Counted from the stretch's first letter, positions 8,441 to 19,162 are shown. The stretch: 64,000 nt of DNA from Paenibacillus sp. DCT19 (GCF_003268635.1 NZ_CP029639.1:3111501-3175500), one strand, 5' to 3'. Numbers and translations: made by a program. Notes: generated by a model not told the origin, from the letters alone.

Positions 8441-8839
8441 ATGAAAAATGAACACTTAAGCAACGGAGCCATCTTTCCCCTTGGGCAAAAAGTCGAGCAA
8501 AATTTTGTCGGTGACGCATTTTTGCAAATGGTGTTTACAGACCCCAGTCCGCTGAATACAGCTATAGGAAATGTAACATTTGCTCCAGGAGCCCGTAACA
8601 ACTGGCACTCACATCACGAAGGACAAGTGTTGATTGTAACGGATGGAGAGGGCTGGTATCAGGAAGAAGGTAAGGAAGCACAATTACTCAAAGCTGGCGA
8701 CGTTATTAACATTCCAGCTAACGTTAAACATTGGCATGGTGCTACAATTGATAGCTGGTTCGTGCACCTGGCACTAACACCAGGTCAGACCGATTGGTTA
8801 GAGCCAGTATCCGATGAGGCGTATAAAAATTTGAAATAG
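8441..8839 (+). CDS. Cupin-domain protein
   Basis: 132 aa, single cupin barrel. Motif 1 is NNWHSHHEGQVLIVTDGEGW with candidate metal-binding histidines at WHSHH. Motif 2 is AGDVINIPANVKHWHGA, supplying the last histidine. This is the small cupin type that often follows CMD-like proteins. It probably binds a divalent metal; enzymatic activity cannot be assigned. It shares the operon and the palindrome-controlled promoter with the CMD-like gene. Confidence 0.88.
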   Translation: MKNEHLSNGAIFPLGQKVEQNFVGDAFLQMVFTDPSPLNTAIGNVTFAPGARNNWHSHHEGQVLIVTDGEGWYQEEGKEAQLLKAGDVINIPANVKHWHGATIDSWFVHLALTPGQTDWLEPVSDEAYKNLK

Positions 8840-8995
8840 ATTAAGCCATTATAGCCAAATCATCAGAAGCCTATCGAAAAATCGTAACGTTTTGCACTCA
8901 CAATATTGTCCATGACATTCAGAGGATATTGAATGGTCATCCATCTGTGACTTCTATATCATGAATTAAACAACATTGTAGGGAGAGGGATCAGA

Positions 8996-10984
8996 GTGAG
9001 CGCGAGAACAATAGTTCCATTAGAAGAGTCATGGTTGTTTCAGGCAGCTCACAGGAATGAAGGGCTGTCACTAAAATGGTATGAACACGGCCTCGCTTGT
9101 GGCGAGAGCGTTAAGATTCCCCATACATGGAATGTGAAGCAGGGCTTAGAGGAGTTTCGTGGCACGGGCTGGTATAGCTATAACTTGTTTGTGCCCGCAG
9201 ATTGGGAAGGTAAACTGCTTCGTCTCCAGTTTGATGCTGTTTATCGTGATGCAGTAGTATGGGTAAACGGAAAACGAGCAGGAGAGCATGCACATTCGGG
9301 ATATACTTCCTTTATTGTCGAGATCACCGATTTCATTGATTGTGATGCAGACAATCGTATTGTGGTCTCTGTCAACAATGAGAACAGTCAGACAGCACTT
9401 CCGCTAGGAAACAGCTTCGATTGGGCAGACGATGGCGGCATTATTCGGGGTGTATCACTGATCGTTAGTGGGCGAGTGGCGATTGACTATTCCAAGCTCC
9501 AGGCGGTTCCTTTCTTTGAAGATGATCTGTCTGGAACGACTGCTACATATGGTTTGTTATCTGGTGAAATTCGGTTGTGGGAGCTCAGCTCTGAGGCAGA
9601 TATTAAGTCTTTGCAGTTGAAAGTAACCCTATCCAATGAAGAAGGAGCCGTAGCATCACAGGAATGGAAGCTAGCTGAAAGGGAGGGAGCTTTACGCTTT
9701 CATGATATCAGGGTAGACCAGCTGAAGCTGTGGCACTTTGACCACCCTCACTTATATACGGTTCATCTTGCCATATACGTGGATGGCGTTCTCTCGGATG
9801 AGGTATCCACAACAGTAGGCTTTAGAGAAATTCGCTCTGATGGTAGTACATTATTGCTTAACCGCGAGCCTGTTCGACTCTTCGGTGTTGAGTGGATGCC
9901 TGGGTCGAATCCGGAGCATGGAATGGCCGAGACATCTGAGCAGCTCGCTGAGATGCTTCACCATATTAAACATGCGAACTGTGTCATCACCCGTTTTCAC
10001 TGGCAACAAGATAGCAAGCTGTTGGACTGGTGTGATCGGCATGGCTTACTCGTGCAAGAGGAAATTCCTCACTGGCAGACACCAAGTGAACCGGGAGACG
10101 AATGGCTGAACATATCGATGCAGCATGCCGAAGAGATGATTCATCGTCATTACAATCACCCTTGCATTTACGCATGGGGATTTGGCAATGAGCTGAACGG
10201 TCAGTCTGAAATGACAAATCTGTATTTTGAGAAGCTGAAGTCTCAAGTACATGAGCTTGATAACACGAGATTTATCAATTATGTATCGAATACTGTCCAT
10301 GAAAATCCCGCTCAGGATACAACGGGTGCAGGAGATTTGATCATGTGGAATGATTATATCGGTACATGGCATGGTGATCTGAACCGCCCAGAAGTCATTC
10401 GAAGTATAACAAAAGGCATACCTGATAAACCATTAGTTGTAGCTGAATATGGACTATGTGAACCTGCATTTGAAGGTGGAGACGAGAGGCGTACACAGAT
10501 TCTAGTGGAGAACACGATGGAATATCGTAAGCATCCAGAGATCGCCGCACTCATTTATTTCAGTCTGAACGATTATCGGACTCAAATGGGCGAGGAAGGT
10601 GAGGGTAGGCTTCGCCAACGTGTACATGGATCGATGAATCTTAACGGCATGCCTAAACCCTCTTATGAAGTATTGCGTCAATTAGCATCACCGGTCACTG
10701 TAAGCGTTAATTCAGAGGTGGACAGTGTAGTCATAACCGTCGAGGTACGTAATGATATTCCCTGTCATCGGGTGTCTGGATATACGTTGGAGTTGAATGA
10801 CGCGCACGGTGAACGGATTGTCAATGTAATTCCTGAGTTAGCACCAGGTCAGAGGCATGTATTCTCCTTTACTGAAATTCCTCAGAAACGTTGGAGTGAG
10901 ATCAGCCTAGAGATCATTAGACCTACTGGATTTTCTGTAATTCGTGGCTCATTAAACGATCTGAATAATAACTTCATTGGATAA
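8996..10984 (+). CDS. Glycoside hydrolase family 2 protein (beta-galactosidase/beta-glucuronidase type)
   Basis: 662 aa with no signal peptide. The order is: sugar-binding jelly roll (about 10-160, PHTWNV and FRGTGWYSY), immunoglobulin-like middle domain (about 190-280, ending VGFREI), then a TIM barrel (about 285-590). The acid/base is Glu399 in WGFGNELNG and the nucleophile is Glu484 in VVAEYGL. The start is GTG with GGGAGAGG upstream. It is shorter than 1000-aa LacZ enzymes and closer to the glucuronidase-like clade, but the substrate is not determinable. It stands alone and ends at a long hairpin. Confidence 0.93.
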   Translation: MSARTIVPLEESWLFQAAHRNEGLSLKWYEHGLACGESVKIPHTWNVKQGLEEFRGTGWYSYNLFVPADWEGKLLRLQFDAVYRDAVVWVNGKRAGEHAHSGYTSFIVEITDFIDCDADNRIVVSVNNENSQTALPLGNSFDWADDGGIIRGVSLIVSGRVAIDYSKLQAVPFFEDDLSGTTATYGLLSGEIRLWELSSEADIKSLQLKVTLSNEEGAVASQEWKLAEREGALRFHDIRVDQLKLWHFDHPHLYTVHLAIYVDGVLSDEVSTTVGFREIRSDGSTLLLNREPVRLFGVEWMPGSNPEHGMAETSEQLAEMLHHIKHANCVITRFHWQQDSKLLDWCDRHGLLVQEEIPHWQTPSEPGDEWLNISMQHAEEMIHRHYNHPCIYAWGFGNELNGQSEMTNLYFEKLKSQVHELDNTRFINYVSNTVHENPAQDTTGAGDLIMWNDYIGTWHGDLNRPEVIRSITKGIPDKPLVVAEYGLCEPAFEGGDERRTQILVENTMEYRKHPEIAALIYFSLNDYRTQMGEEGEGRLRQRVHGSMNLNGMPKPSYEVLRQLASPVTVSVNSEVDSVVITVEVRNDIPCHRVSGYTLELNDAHGERIVNVIPELAPGQRHVFSFTEIPQKRWSEISLEIIRPTGFSVIRGSLNDLNNNFIG

Positions 10985-11002
10985 GATTACTAATACAATG
11001 AG

Positions 11003-11054
11003 AGAAAGCCCTAGAGATAATCCGTCACGAGGCGAGTTATTTCCGGGGCTTTCT
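11003..11054. terminator. Bidirectional terminator-like long hairpin
   Basis: AGAAAGCCC pairs with GGGCTTTCT across a 34-base loop, with further imperfect pairing outward. It lies between the convergent GH2 and TetR genes. Confidence 0.55.
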
Positions 11055-11122
11055 TCATTTGTATTGTACGAAAAAATCTATAGACCGTTGTAGGGGGAAG
11101 TGCCCTGCCTCCCGTAGCTCAA

Positions 11123-11668
11123 TTACAGGCTTCGTTCCAATAACACGCCAACTTGCTTAGCCATGATCTCAGGTGGATACGGCATCCCGTTACTAATCCA
11201 CCATTCAACGATTCCTACATAAGCTGTTCCGGCATATTGCAACATGACATCTTCATTAAGGTCTTTATTTTTCCCGCTATCTCTGTCAATTTCTCCGCTG
11301 AACCCTGCCATCACATACTCCAGTAGCCGAGCGCGGAAAGACGGAGCCCCTTTACTAGCTAACATAGTTGCAAAGAACAGATGATTCTTCTCGAAATATT
11401 CGAAAAACGGGACAAGGCCATTGTTCCAATCCAATTTGCAAGCCCATTCGTCCAATTCCCCCAATTCCTCCATGTGGGACTCAATCATTTTGTCTAATAG
11501 GTCATATTTGTCTTTGTAATGTAGATAAATTGTACCGCGATTCAGATCTGCCTGATCCGCAATGTCTTGAATGGTAATCTCATCAAAACTCTTTTGGTTC
11601 ATTAATTCAACGACAGCGCTTCGCAGTGCTTCTTGTGTTTTTGCAATTCTTCGATCTAACTTTGCCAT
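11123..11668 (-). CDS. TetR/AcrR-family transcriptional regulator
   Basis: 181 aa. The N-terminal helix-turn-helix domain reads ALRSAVVELMNQKSFDEITI then ADLNRGTIYLHYKDKYDLLD, a standard TetR_N. The C-terminal domain resembles the group ending IVEWWISNGMPYPPEIMAKQ, common in Firmicutes regulators of efflux or metabolism. The ATG is chosen because GGTGGAG precedes it; the open frame runs 33 codons further upstream without a ribosome binding site. It is divergent from the exported phosphatase-like gene. Confidence 0.9.
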   Translation of the reverse strand: MAKLDRRIAKTQEALRSAVVELMNQKSFDEITIQDIADQADLNRGTIYLHYKDKYDLLDKMIESHMEELGELDEWACKLDWNNGLVPFFEYFEKNHLFFATMLASKGAPSFRARLLEYVMAGFSGEIDRDSGKNKDLNEDVMLQYAGTAYVGIVEWWISNGMPYPPEIMAKQVGVLLERSL

Positions 11669-11989
11669 CGGGTACTCCACCAATCTTTCATTATATAAAT
11701 AAAGGTGCATTTCCATCTGCACAATCCCAATATCAACAAAATCCAAGTGCTTGCAACCACAGTTCATGTGGATTGCTCTTTCTTATAATAATAAACATGA
11801 GTTGATTAAACAACTTATTTTGTTAACTTCTTACGGATTGTATCCCTTAATTGGAGACACACACGCTCGTTATTAATAATTTTACATAAGATTAACAAAG
11901 GAAAGATATAGAATAAATACTATTCACCTATAGTATGATGAGCAAAAAATACGACTACCATCTGTAGATGAAGGAGAAAATCAACGAAA

Positions 11990-13573
11990 ATGAACATTAA
12001 AAAAATCGGAATTTCAGTAGTTTCGCTTACCATGCTAACCTCTATAGGTGTGTTTGACGTGTATGGCGCAGGTTCCAAGCGCACGATCGAAGTATCACAG
12101 CAACCCGTAAATGTAGTTGTGAATGGTCAGAAGATGGAGGGTGAGCCATTTGTCTACAATGGAATCACTTATGTGCCCGCACGTGTGATTGGGGAAGCGC
12201 TAGGTCAGGAGGTAGACTGGGACGATAGCACACAATCCGTATTCGTCGGACAGAAAATCAATGATAAACAAGGTTATCGCGGTACGAAAACACCGTATCC
12301 TTTTGAAAATACAACAAGTTATACCGCGGCGCCAGCCGGATATGAGCCGGTCTTTATTAATTTTGTAGGAAGACATGGTTCGAGACATCTTTCCAGTTCC
12401 AAGTATGATAAGACGCTGTATGAACTGCTTAGCATCGCTGAGAAGGATGGGCAGATCACGAATCTGGGCAAAGAACTCAAAAAAGAAATCGCCAAGCTTA
12501 TGGATATCGAGAAGGATAACTATGGTTTACTGTCGATCTCTGGCGGGGAAGAATTGAAAGGCATCGGATCAAGACTCGGTCAAAATTTCAAAGATATATT
12601 CACAGATGATAAAAAGGTCATCGCACAAGCAACCTTCAAGGATCGAACTCCGCAGAGCAGAGATCAATTTATTGAAGGTCTGGAAGAGAGCCTAGGCAAC
12701 AAGAAGGTAGATATTGTTTCTTCAGCTTTTGAAGAAGGAAGTGACCCATATCTGCGTCCATACGATCTGGCGACGAAGTACACTGAATATGCCGAAGATG
12801 GAGCATGGGTTGAGCTGTACGAAAATTATGCTACACAGGAAAAAGGAACAACGTATGCTAAGGAACTACTGTCACCCTTGTTCTCTGATCGTTTCTATCA
12901 GAGGTTAGATGCGGGAGAGTTCCAATTGAAGGACGAGAAAGGAAAAGTGAAGCTGAGCAATCCAACCGAAGCAGCTTCCAATCTATATGAATTGTATATT
13001 ATCTCATCGAACCTGAAGGAAGAAGGAAACCTGGAATTCGGAAGGTACTTCACAACCAACCAATTGAAATGGTATGAAAGCTTGGATAGCATTCAAGACT
13101 TTTATGAGAAAGGACCGTCTCTAACTTCAACGGATCTACCGCAGGATATTGCTGCACCACTCGTGAAAGAGCTGCTTGCCTCTACTGAACAGTCCATTAA
13201 ACAAAAGGATACGGCGGGAATTTTTCGTTTTGCACACGCTGAAACCATCATTCCTCTATCTTCATTCTTGGACATTAAAGGGGCGAATGTAAGTGTAGAC
13301 AACCCGGAGAAAGTGGCAGAGAGCTGGAATGGGGCTGAGATTTCTCCGATGGGAGCCAATATTCAATGGATTCTCTATTCCAATGGCCAGGATTACATGG
13401 TGAAGATGCTGAGAAATGAAGAGGAAATTGCCTTCCCGATCGAAACGAAGACCTACCCGTATTATAAATGGGAAGATGTGAAGACTTATTATCAGACAAA
13501 GCTCCAGAAGGTTGGGGTAGACATGAACAGTAGCTTAGAAGATAATATTGAGCTTTTACAGAAGAAGTTCTAA
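11990..13573 (+). CDS. Exported histidine-acid-phosphatase (MINPP/phytase-like) with CuAO N-terminal domain
   Basis: 527 aa. A signal peptide (1-26, cleavage near VYGAG) is followed by a copper-amine-oxidase-type N1 domain at about 40-90 (VNGQKMEGEPFVYNGITYVP). The catalytic part follows from about residue 118. RHGSRH at 128-133 is the histidine phosphatase nucleophile motif. FAHAET near residue 415 is the HAE proton-donor motif that separates multiple inositol-polyphosphate phosphatases from HD-type phytases. It probably removes phosphate from phytate-like esters outside the cell (inference). A long hairpin terminator follows. Confidence 0.85.
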   Translation: MNIKKIGISVVSLTMLTSIGVFDVYGAGSKRTIEVSQQPVNVVVNGQKMEGEPFVYNGITYVPARVIGEALGQEVDWDDSTQSVFVGQKINDKQGYRGTKTPYPFENTTSYTAAPAGYEPVFINFVGRHGSRHLSSSKYDKTLYELLSIAEKDGQITNLGKELKKEIAKLMDIEKDNYGLLSISGGEELKGIGSRLGQNFKDIFTDDKKVIAQATFKDRTPQSRDQFIEGLEESLGNKKVDIVSSAFEEGSDPYLRPYDLATKYTEYAEDGAWVELYENYATQEKGTTYAKELLSPLFSDRFYQRLDAGEFQLKDEKGKVKLSNPTEAASNLYELYIISSNLKEEGNLEFGRYFTTNQLKWYESLDSIQDFYEKGPSLTSTDLPQDIAAPLVKELLASTEQSIKQKDTAGIFRFAHAETIIPLSSFLDIKGANVSVDNPEKVAESWNGAEISPMGANIQWILYSNGQDYMVKMLRNEEEIAFPIETKTYPYYKWEDVKTYYQTKLQKVGVDMNSSLEDNIELLQKKF

Positions 13574-13591
13574 TTAGAAAAGATACACGTA

Positions 13592-13675
13592 GCATCCCCT
13601 TATAGTAGACAGGAAGAAGTGAGCATCTGATTTTTGGATGAGCTTGCTCTTGCCTACTCAAGGGGATGTTTTTTT
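13592..13675 (+). terminator. Long hairpin terminator; left part resembles the one at 51331
   Basis: The outer stem CATCCCCTT/AAGGGGATG encloses further pairing (GTAG-CAGGAAGA against TCTTGCCTAC, and a GCATC/GGATG inner stem). Seven T follow. The stretch CCTTATAGTAGACAGG is nearly repeated in the hairpin at 51331-51386. Confidence 0.8.
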
Positions 13676-13700
13676 GATTTCACCAGTTGAACCTCCAGCC

Positions 13701-14558
13701 TTAATGTTCAGTATTACACCCGTTACGGATATATCTACCTGGTGAGATCCCAACCAGCTTAGTGAAACTGCGAATGAAATTGGCATAGTCACCAAACCCG
13801 GACTGATAACATGCTTCTGTGATACTCATGCCTTCACCTAAGTAGTATTTCGATAACTCAATACGCCGACTGAGAATGTAAGCTCGAATGGTGAGTCCCG
13901 TATGCTTGTTAAACTGCCTACTGATATAACTGCTATTGGTGTATAGAGCCTCGGACAAATGTGTGAGTGTAAGCTTTCCCGCCAGGTTGCTCTCAATATA
14001 GTCCATCGTTCTTCGAACCAATTCGGGCATGATGTCCGTTGGAACAAAATCTGTATGTTGAAAGGCACGATTAGTCATTAGAAGCAGTTGGGAAATCAAA
14101 ACATTTTCCATAATATCTGCACCATAGTCATCCGAAGCTAATGCCTGTTCTAGCTTGTTCGTTAATTGCAGCAACTGCTGTAACTCATCGTTTTTCAAAT
14201 GTACAATGTTTCCTTTACCCTTGGGACGATAATCAAAGCAAGCAGATAGATTCGTTGTTGCTGTGGACAATCGGCTTAAATAGGGCTTCTTCAGATTAAT
14301 AGTAATTCGTTCATATTCGTTCTTGTCGAGCGCGAAGGAGCGATGCATCTCCTCTAGGTTTAGCACAATCAGATCGCCGGGCTGAAGATGATAACAGCGA
14401 TTCTCAATGTAGAAATTCACGTTGCCACGAAGGAACACATACAGCTCATATGCATTATGTCGGTGATAGAATGTACCCATATTATGTGTGGTGACGCGGT
14501 GTAAATATAACAGATTCGTCTGAATGGGATCGTATAGGTATTCCGTGGATTCAGACAT
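13701..14558 (-). CDS. AraC-family transcriptional regulator with cupin sensor domain
   Basis: 285 aa. The N-terminal part is a sugar-sensing beta-barrel (THNMGTFYHRHNAYELYVFL, then LQPGDLIVLN). The C-terminal part holds two helix-turn-helix units at about 180-278: LSEALYTNSSYISRQFNKHT and ACYQSGFGDYANFIRSFTKL, ending GISPGRYIRNG. RBS AGGAGGT precedes the ATG. It is divergent from the adjacent glycosidase-like gene. The 148-bp region between them holds an 80-bp element that recurs before the two-component/ABC operon, making this the most likely local activator of both (inference). Confidence 0.93.
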   Translation of the reverse strand: MSESTEYLYDPIQTNLLYLHRVTTHNMGTFYHRHNAYELYVFLRGNVNFYIENRCYHLQPGDLIVLNLEEMHRSFALDKNEYERITINLKKPYLSRLSTATTNLSACFDYRPKGKGNIVHLKNDELQQLLQLTNKLEQALASDDYGADIMENVLISQLLLMTNRAFQHTDFVPTDIMPELVRRTMDYIESNLAGKLTLTHLSEALYTNSSYISRQFNKHTGLTIRAYILSRRIELSKYYLGEGMSITEACYQSGFGDYANFIRSFTKLVGISPGRYIRNGCNTEH

Positions 14559-14575
14559 CTATGACACAACCTCCT

Positions 14576-14655
14576 TGTCGTTTGGCGCAATAAATATTGC
14601 GATGTATGCAATGAAAATGCAAACCTGAACCTATAAAATGTAACCATCCTAGCAC
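14576..14655 (+). promoter_or_regulatory. Shared 80-bp promoter/operator element, copy 1
   Basis: Aligned without gaps, it matches 19423-19502 at 60 of 80 positions. The best-kept parts are the first 20 bases (19 identical, including CGCAATAAAT), TGCAATGAA in the middle, and CTATAAAATGTAA near the end, which contains a TATAAA-type -10. No good -35 precedes that -10, as expected for an activator-dependent promoter. GCAATAAATATTGC inside this copy is a perfect inverted repeat. Confidence 0.7.
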
Positions 14656-14668
14656 TGAAAATTCAAAT

Positions 14669-14683
14669 ATGCAAGCGTTTTCT
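14669..14683 (+). promoter_or_regulatory. cre site (CcpA operator)
   Basis: ATGCAAGCGTTTTCT matches every fixed position of the cre consensus WTGNAANCGNWNNCW. It lies just downstream of the likely -10 and 35 bp before the gene, a typical place for catabolite repression. Confidence 0.8.
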
Positions 14684-14718
14684 AAAATTCAGACCTAATG
14701 ACATGATTGGAGGACATG

Positions 14719-16709
14719 ATGGAACTAATCATTAGTGCAAGAAGCAGAAGACAGGAAAATACGGAGTATAGAACCCTGGACAAGCATATGCTTAGAGCTG
14801 ATATCGACGTAGTTAGTGGAAAGGGAACGGCTGAAGATCCCTGGCAAGCGCATATCCTTATAAGCAATGAAGGAAGCAAGGCTTGGTCAGGAGTGATTCA
14901 TGTTGAGTTGCCATTCAAAAAGCATCAACCGTGGTTCTTTTTACCTGCATTTATGTATGGTCGTAATCGTGGGGAAGCCCCGCAAAATGTCCCAAATGAA
15001 TTTCCGAGGCTTCGAGAAGGTAATCCGTCTCGTCCTTCATCCTCATGGTGGATGGTTCGAAGTGATCGTCTATCCCATCCCGCTGCACTTGTCTATGATG
15101 AGGGTCAGATATTTGGCCTCAGCGCAAGCCCTTATTGGATAAAAATCCTTCAAGTGGTCAAAGGCAACAGTGGTACCCTGGGCAGAAAGGGATGTTTGTA
15201 CAGTACGGTGGATTCACATGCTCCATTGACAAAGGCAGGATTGGATATACGTTAGGATATGAAAATGCCCCATTACACTTTATCAAATCAAGGCTTGTTC
15301 ATGAGCGTGCTCCTTTGGAGGAGAATTGCTTTGAATTGTTGGCAGGAGAGTCGGTGGAATGTGTTCTTGAGTTATATCATTACGAGGCGTCATCTGAGCT
15401 AGGGATTAATGTTGCGATGGAATCGATCTACAACCGTTATCATGAAGCTCCGAGAGAAGGAAGTGACATGCAGACAACCGTGTCGGATTTATCCCATGCG
15501 ATCTATGAATGCGCCTATCTTCCAGAGGATCGTCAGTACTCCACCTTCGTATATGAAGACGCTGAAACTGGAGGTTACCGATACAACAAAATCATCTCGA
15601 TTAGTTGGACTAATGGGATGACAATCGCTACACCGATGTTGCTGGCTGCACTTCGGCAAGATGATGAGCTGATGCGTCAACAGGCGTTGTCCTGCATTAC
15701 GAATATTATGGATAACGCCATGAACCCCGAATCAGGCTTTCCTTACGATGCCTATCAGGACGGCGTATGGAGCATAAAGGGATGGTGGTTCGATGGGATG
15801 CGAACTCCAGGACATTCTTCATATCTCGTAGCACAGGCAATGTTCTACATTCTCAAATGTTACGATTACGAAAAGCGCCTTCGTAACCATAGACATGAGG
15901 ATTGGCTTGTTTATGTGAAACAGGTACTAGATCGTCTAGAGCGTACGAAGAATACGGATGGTGAGTATCCTACAATTTTGTCAGAACGGACAGGAGCAGG
16001 GCTGGAATATGATGCGTTTAGTGGTGCCTGGTGTCTCGCTGCTATGTCGTATTATAGCTGGATAACTGAAGATGTATCTTACTTGGAAGAACTTAAACGG
16101 AGCGAAGCCCATTATTACGATACCTATGTGAAACATATGGAATGTTACGGTGCTCCACTGGATGCAGATAAGTCAGTTGATTCAGAAGGTATTCTGGCTT
16201 ATATCAAGGCTGTTCGTTACCTGCATGCATTAACTGGAGACCCACAATTCCTTGATCATATGAGAGATGCAATCAGCTATGAGTTCAGCTTCAAGTTTAG
16301 TTATAACTCACCTGTCCAGATTCCACCACTTAGTACATTGGGATGGTCTAGTTCGGGTGGAAGTGTGACTTCGGTAGCCAATCCTCACATTCATCCGATG
16401 TCCAGCAATCTGGTGGATGAGCTTTTGTATTATGTTCAGCAGCGTGAAGATGGCTATGTGCACCAACGGATGATGGATACGGTTGGTTGGGGATGTCAGA
16501 CTTATAATCGGCATGATGGAGAATACGGATATGGCAAAAAAGGCTGGATGTCCGAGCGCTTCTGTCACTCGCAAGGACTGGTTACGGAGAAATACGCGGA
16601 CGGCTCGCCTGCCAGCACTTGGTTTTGCCTGATGCCATGGGCGAGCGGATCTGTCATTGAGGGACTGGTTGGCGACTACTGGGATTACGCAATGCAGATT
16701 AAGAAGTAA
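14719..16709 (+). pseudogene. Predicted (alpha/alpha)6-type glycosidase-like enzyme, frame broken by one base
   Basis: Two frames join into one protein of about 663 aa. The break is in the A run 15141-15145: five A are present, and a sixth gives SPYWIKNPSSGQ without interruption. The first 150 residues look like a beta-rich domain. The rest has the helical, aromatic-rich look of a six-hairpin toroid (DGEYPTILSERTGAGLEYD, GWWFDGMRTPGHSSYLVAQ). I do not recognise the CAZy family. There is no signal peptide, so it should act on imported oligosaccharides. The start is placed at the second of two adjacent ATG codons after TTGGAGGA. It lies under the shared element and a cre site, and the GH95 gene follows it. 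Confidence 0.7.
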
Positions 16710-16847
16710 TGTTGCTTTTCAGCTAAACGGGTTAGGATCGTACATCTTTATGTTCGTTTTCTTCATTTCGTTCAACTACTGGTAGGAATACACTGAAACA
16801 GTAATGAAAGAAACGTATATATTCTTGAGTTCCTTTGGAGGTATGAG

Positions 16848-19162
16848 ATGAATTCGAACAAAGTCTGGTTTGATCAACCTGCTGATATATGGGAAGAGGC
16901 TTTCCCTATAGGAAACGGTACCTTGGGTGGAATGGTTTTTGGGAAGACACATATGGAACGGGTTCAGTTAAACGAAGATAGCCTATGGTATGGTGGACCC
17001 ATGGAGCGGAACAATCCGCTAACCCTTGAATCACTGGAAAAGATACGAAGTCTCGTTTTTGCTGGGGAGATACGTAAAGCAGAGGAACTCGCAGCGGTTG
17101 CTTTGGTAGGTGTACCTGATGGACAGCGGCATTATGAGCCATTAGGCGATCTATACATCGCAATGAACCATGGCGAGGCTGAGGCGTCTCATTATGAAAG
17201 GCATCTTGATCTTGACCAAGGTACGGTATGCGTTGAATACTCGGCTGGTGAGGTGAAACATCGGCGTGAATACTTTGCAAGTTTTCCTGATCAGGTCATG
17301 GCTATCCGTCTAACCGCAAGTGTCCCGGGTGAACTGTCTTTCTCCACCTTGTTCGGTAGAGGAACCGTGCTGAAGCCAAATCAATGGTCGGATACGTTGA
17401 GACATCCCGTTGGTTTTCAGGCGTATCTGGATCGAATTGAACAGAGTGGTAGTCAAGATGTAGTCATCCGCGGTAGAAGTGGCGGGGAAGACGGTGTGCG
17501 ATTCTGCTGTGCCATTCGGATCGTGCCGGTGGGTGGACAGGTTCAATATGCGAGCGGCCAGCTTTCTCTCACCAATGCAACCGCGGCAACCGTTCTAATC
17601 GCAGCCTGCACAGACTTTCGCTTTACGAAGGAAGAACTGGTAGACGAGTGTATTCGCAGACTAGATGCAGCCACGGCCAAATCATATGACCAGTTGCGCT
17701 TAGACCATGTTAAGGATTATCAATTGTTGTTCAAACGGATGGATATCAACCTTGCAGGTGAGGGAGATAACTCGACCTCTGCCACACTTCCAATGAATCA
17801 GCGGTTGGAACAACTTAGAACAGGGGAGACGACCCTGAGCTGGTGAGTCTATATTTTCAATTCGGTCGATACCTGCTTATCTCCAGCAGTCGGCCGGGTT
17901 CGTTACCAACCAATCTACAGGGGATATGGAACCAAGACATGCTGCCGATCTGGGATAGTAAATATACGATAAATATTAATACACAAATGAACTACTGGCC
18001 TGCGGAGAGCTGCAATCTCTCTGAGTGCCATACCCCGTTGTTCGACTTTATTGAAAGGTTGCATGTTCGGGGCAAGGAAACCGCTAAAATGATGTATGGA
18101 TGCGAAGGGTTCGTGGCTCATCACAATTCGGATATCTGGGCAGACACCGCACCCCAGGATGTATGCGTGACTTCTACGTTCTGGACGATGGGAGGCGCTT
18201 GGTTATCATTACATCTATGGGATCACTACGATTACACAGGCGACAAGCAATTTCTGCAACAGGTGTACCCAGTAATGAAGGATGCGGCACAGTTCATTCT
18301 GGATTACCTCGTGGAAGATCCAAGTGGACAGTGGGTAATCTGCCCATCATCTTCACCTGAGAATCGCTATGTATTAGCAAGTGGAGAATCGGGAGCGTTA
18401 TGCTACGGTGCCTCCATGGACAATCAGATCATTCGAGAGCTGTTTACACATTACATTGCAAGTACACGGATTTTGCAGGAAGATCATGAGTTTGGTGAAA
18501 CGCTGCAAGTAGCGTTAACCCGAATTCCGGAGATCGCAATCGGTAAACATGGGCAGATCCAGGAGTGGAGCTTGGATTATGACGAGGTGGAGCCGGGTCA
18601 CAGGCACATATCTCATTTGTTCGCCCTCCATCCTGGGTCACAGATTACGCCTGGAGCTACACCGGAATTAGCCAAAGCTGCTCGGATAACGTTAGATCGC
18701 AGGCTGGAGCATGGCGGTGGGCATACGGGCTGGAGCAGAGCCTGGATTCTGAATATGTGGGCAAGATTAGAGCAGGCAGAACTGGCTCATGATAATGTGC
18801 TGGAACTGCTCCGTTCATCGACGTTACCCAATCTGTTCTGTAATCATCCTCCGTTTCAAATTGACGGGAATTTTGGAGGCACCGCTGGTATAGCAGAGAT
18901 GCTTCTCCAGAGTCATGGCGGAGGCCTGCGATTATTGCCTGCTCTCCCTGAGGCTTGGGCAAAAGGTTCGATTCGCGGCCTGCGAGCGAGGGGCGGATTC
19001 GAAGTTGATCTGGAATGGGAACATGGAAAACTGGTACATGCCAGAATACAAGCAGACCAGCCATGTCAAGTTGTTGTTTCTTACCGGGAACAGCAAGTGG
19101 AATTCAACGTTCCTGAATCAGGGTATACCATCTTACTGCAAGGTCTAGATTGGAACACATAG
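16848..19162 (+). pseudogene. GH95 alpha-L-fucosidase/galactosidase-type enzyme, frame broken by one base
   Basis: The joined product is about 771 aa, normal for family 95. The N-terminal domain begins VWFDQPADIWEEAFPIGNG and continues LGGMVFG and QLNEDSLWYGG, the usual GH95 opening. The catalytic (alpha/alpha)6 part includes [28 protein letters not shown] and the late [12 protein letters not shown]. The break lies near 17829-17831: one extra base (ACGGAC for ACGAC) reads [15 protein letters not shown]. There is no signal peptide. The family removes terminal alpha-L-fucose or alpha-L-galactose; which sugar cannot be told here. A terminator follows. Confidence 0.88.

Noticed and set aside
8881..8910. 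A cre-like sequence before the GH2 gene
   Set aside because: On either strand it misses fixed consensus positions, unlike the two boxes reported.
15135..15255. Programmed -1 frameshifting in the glycosidase-like gene, since the A run could allow tRNA-Lys slippage
   Set aside because: There is no full slippery heptamer or clear downstream structure, and ten other single-base breaks in this window have the same direction; sequence error explains all of them more simply.
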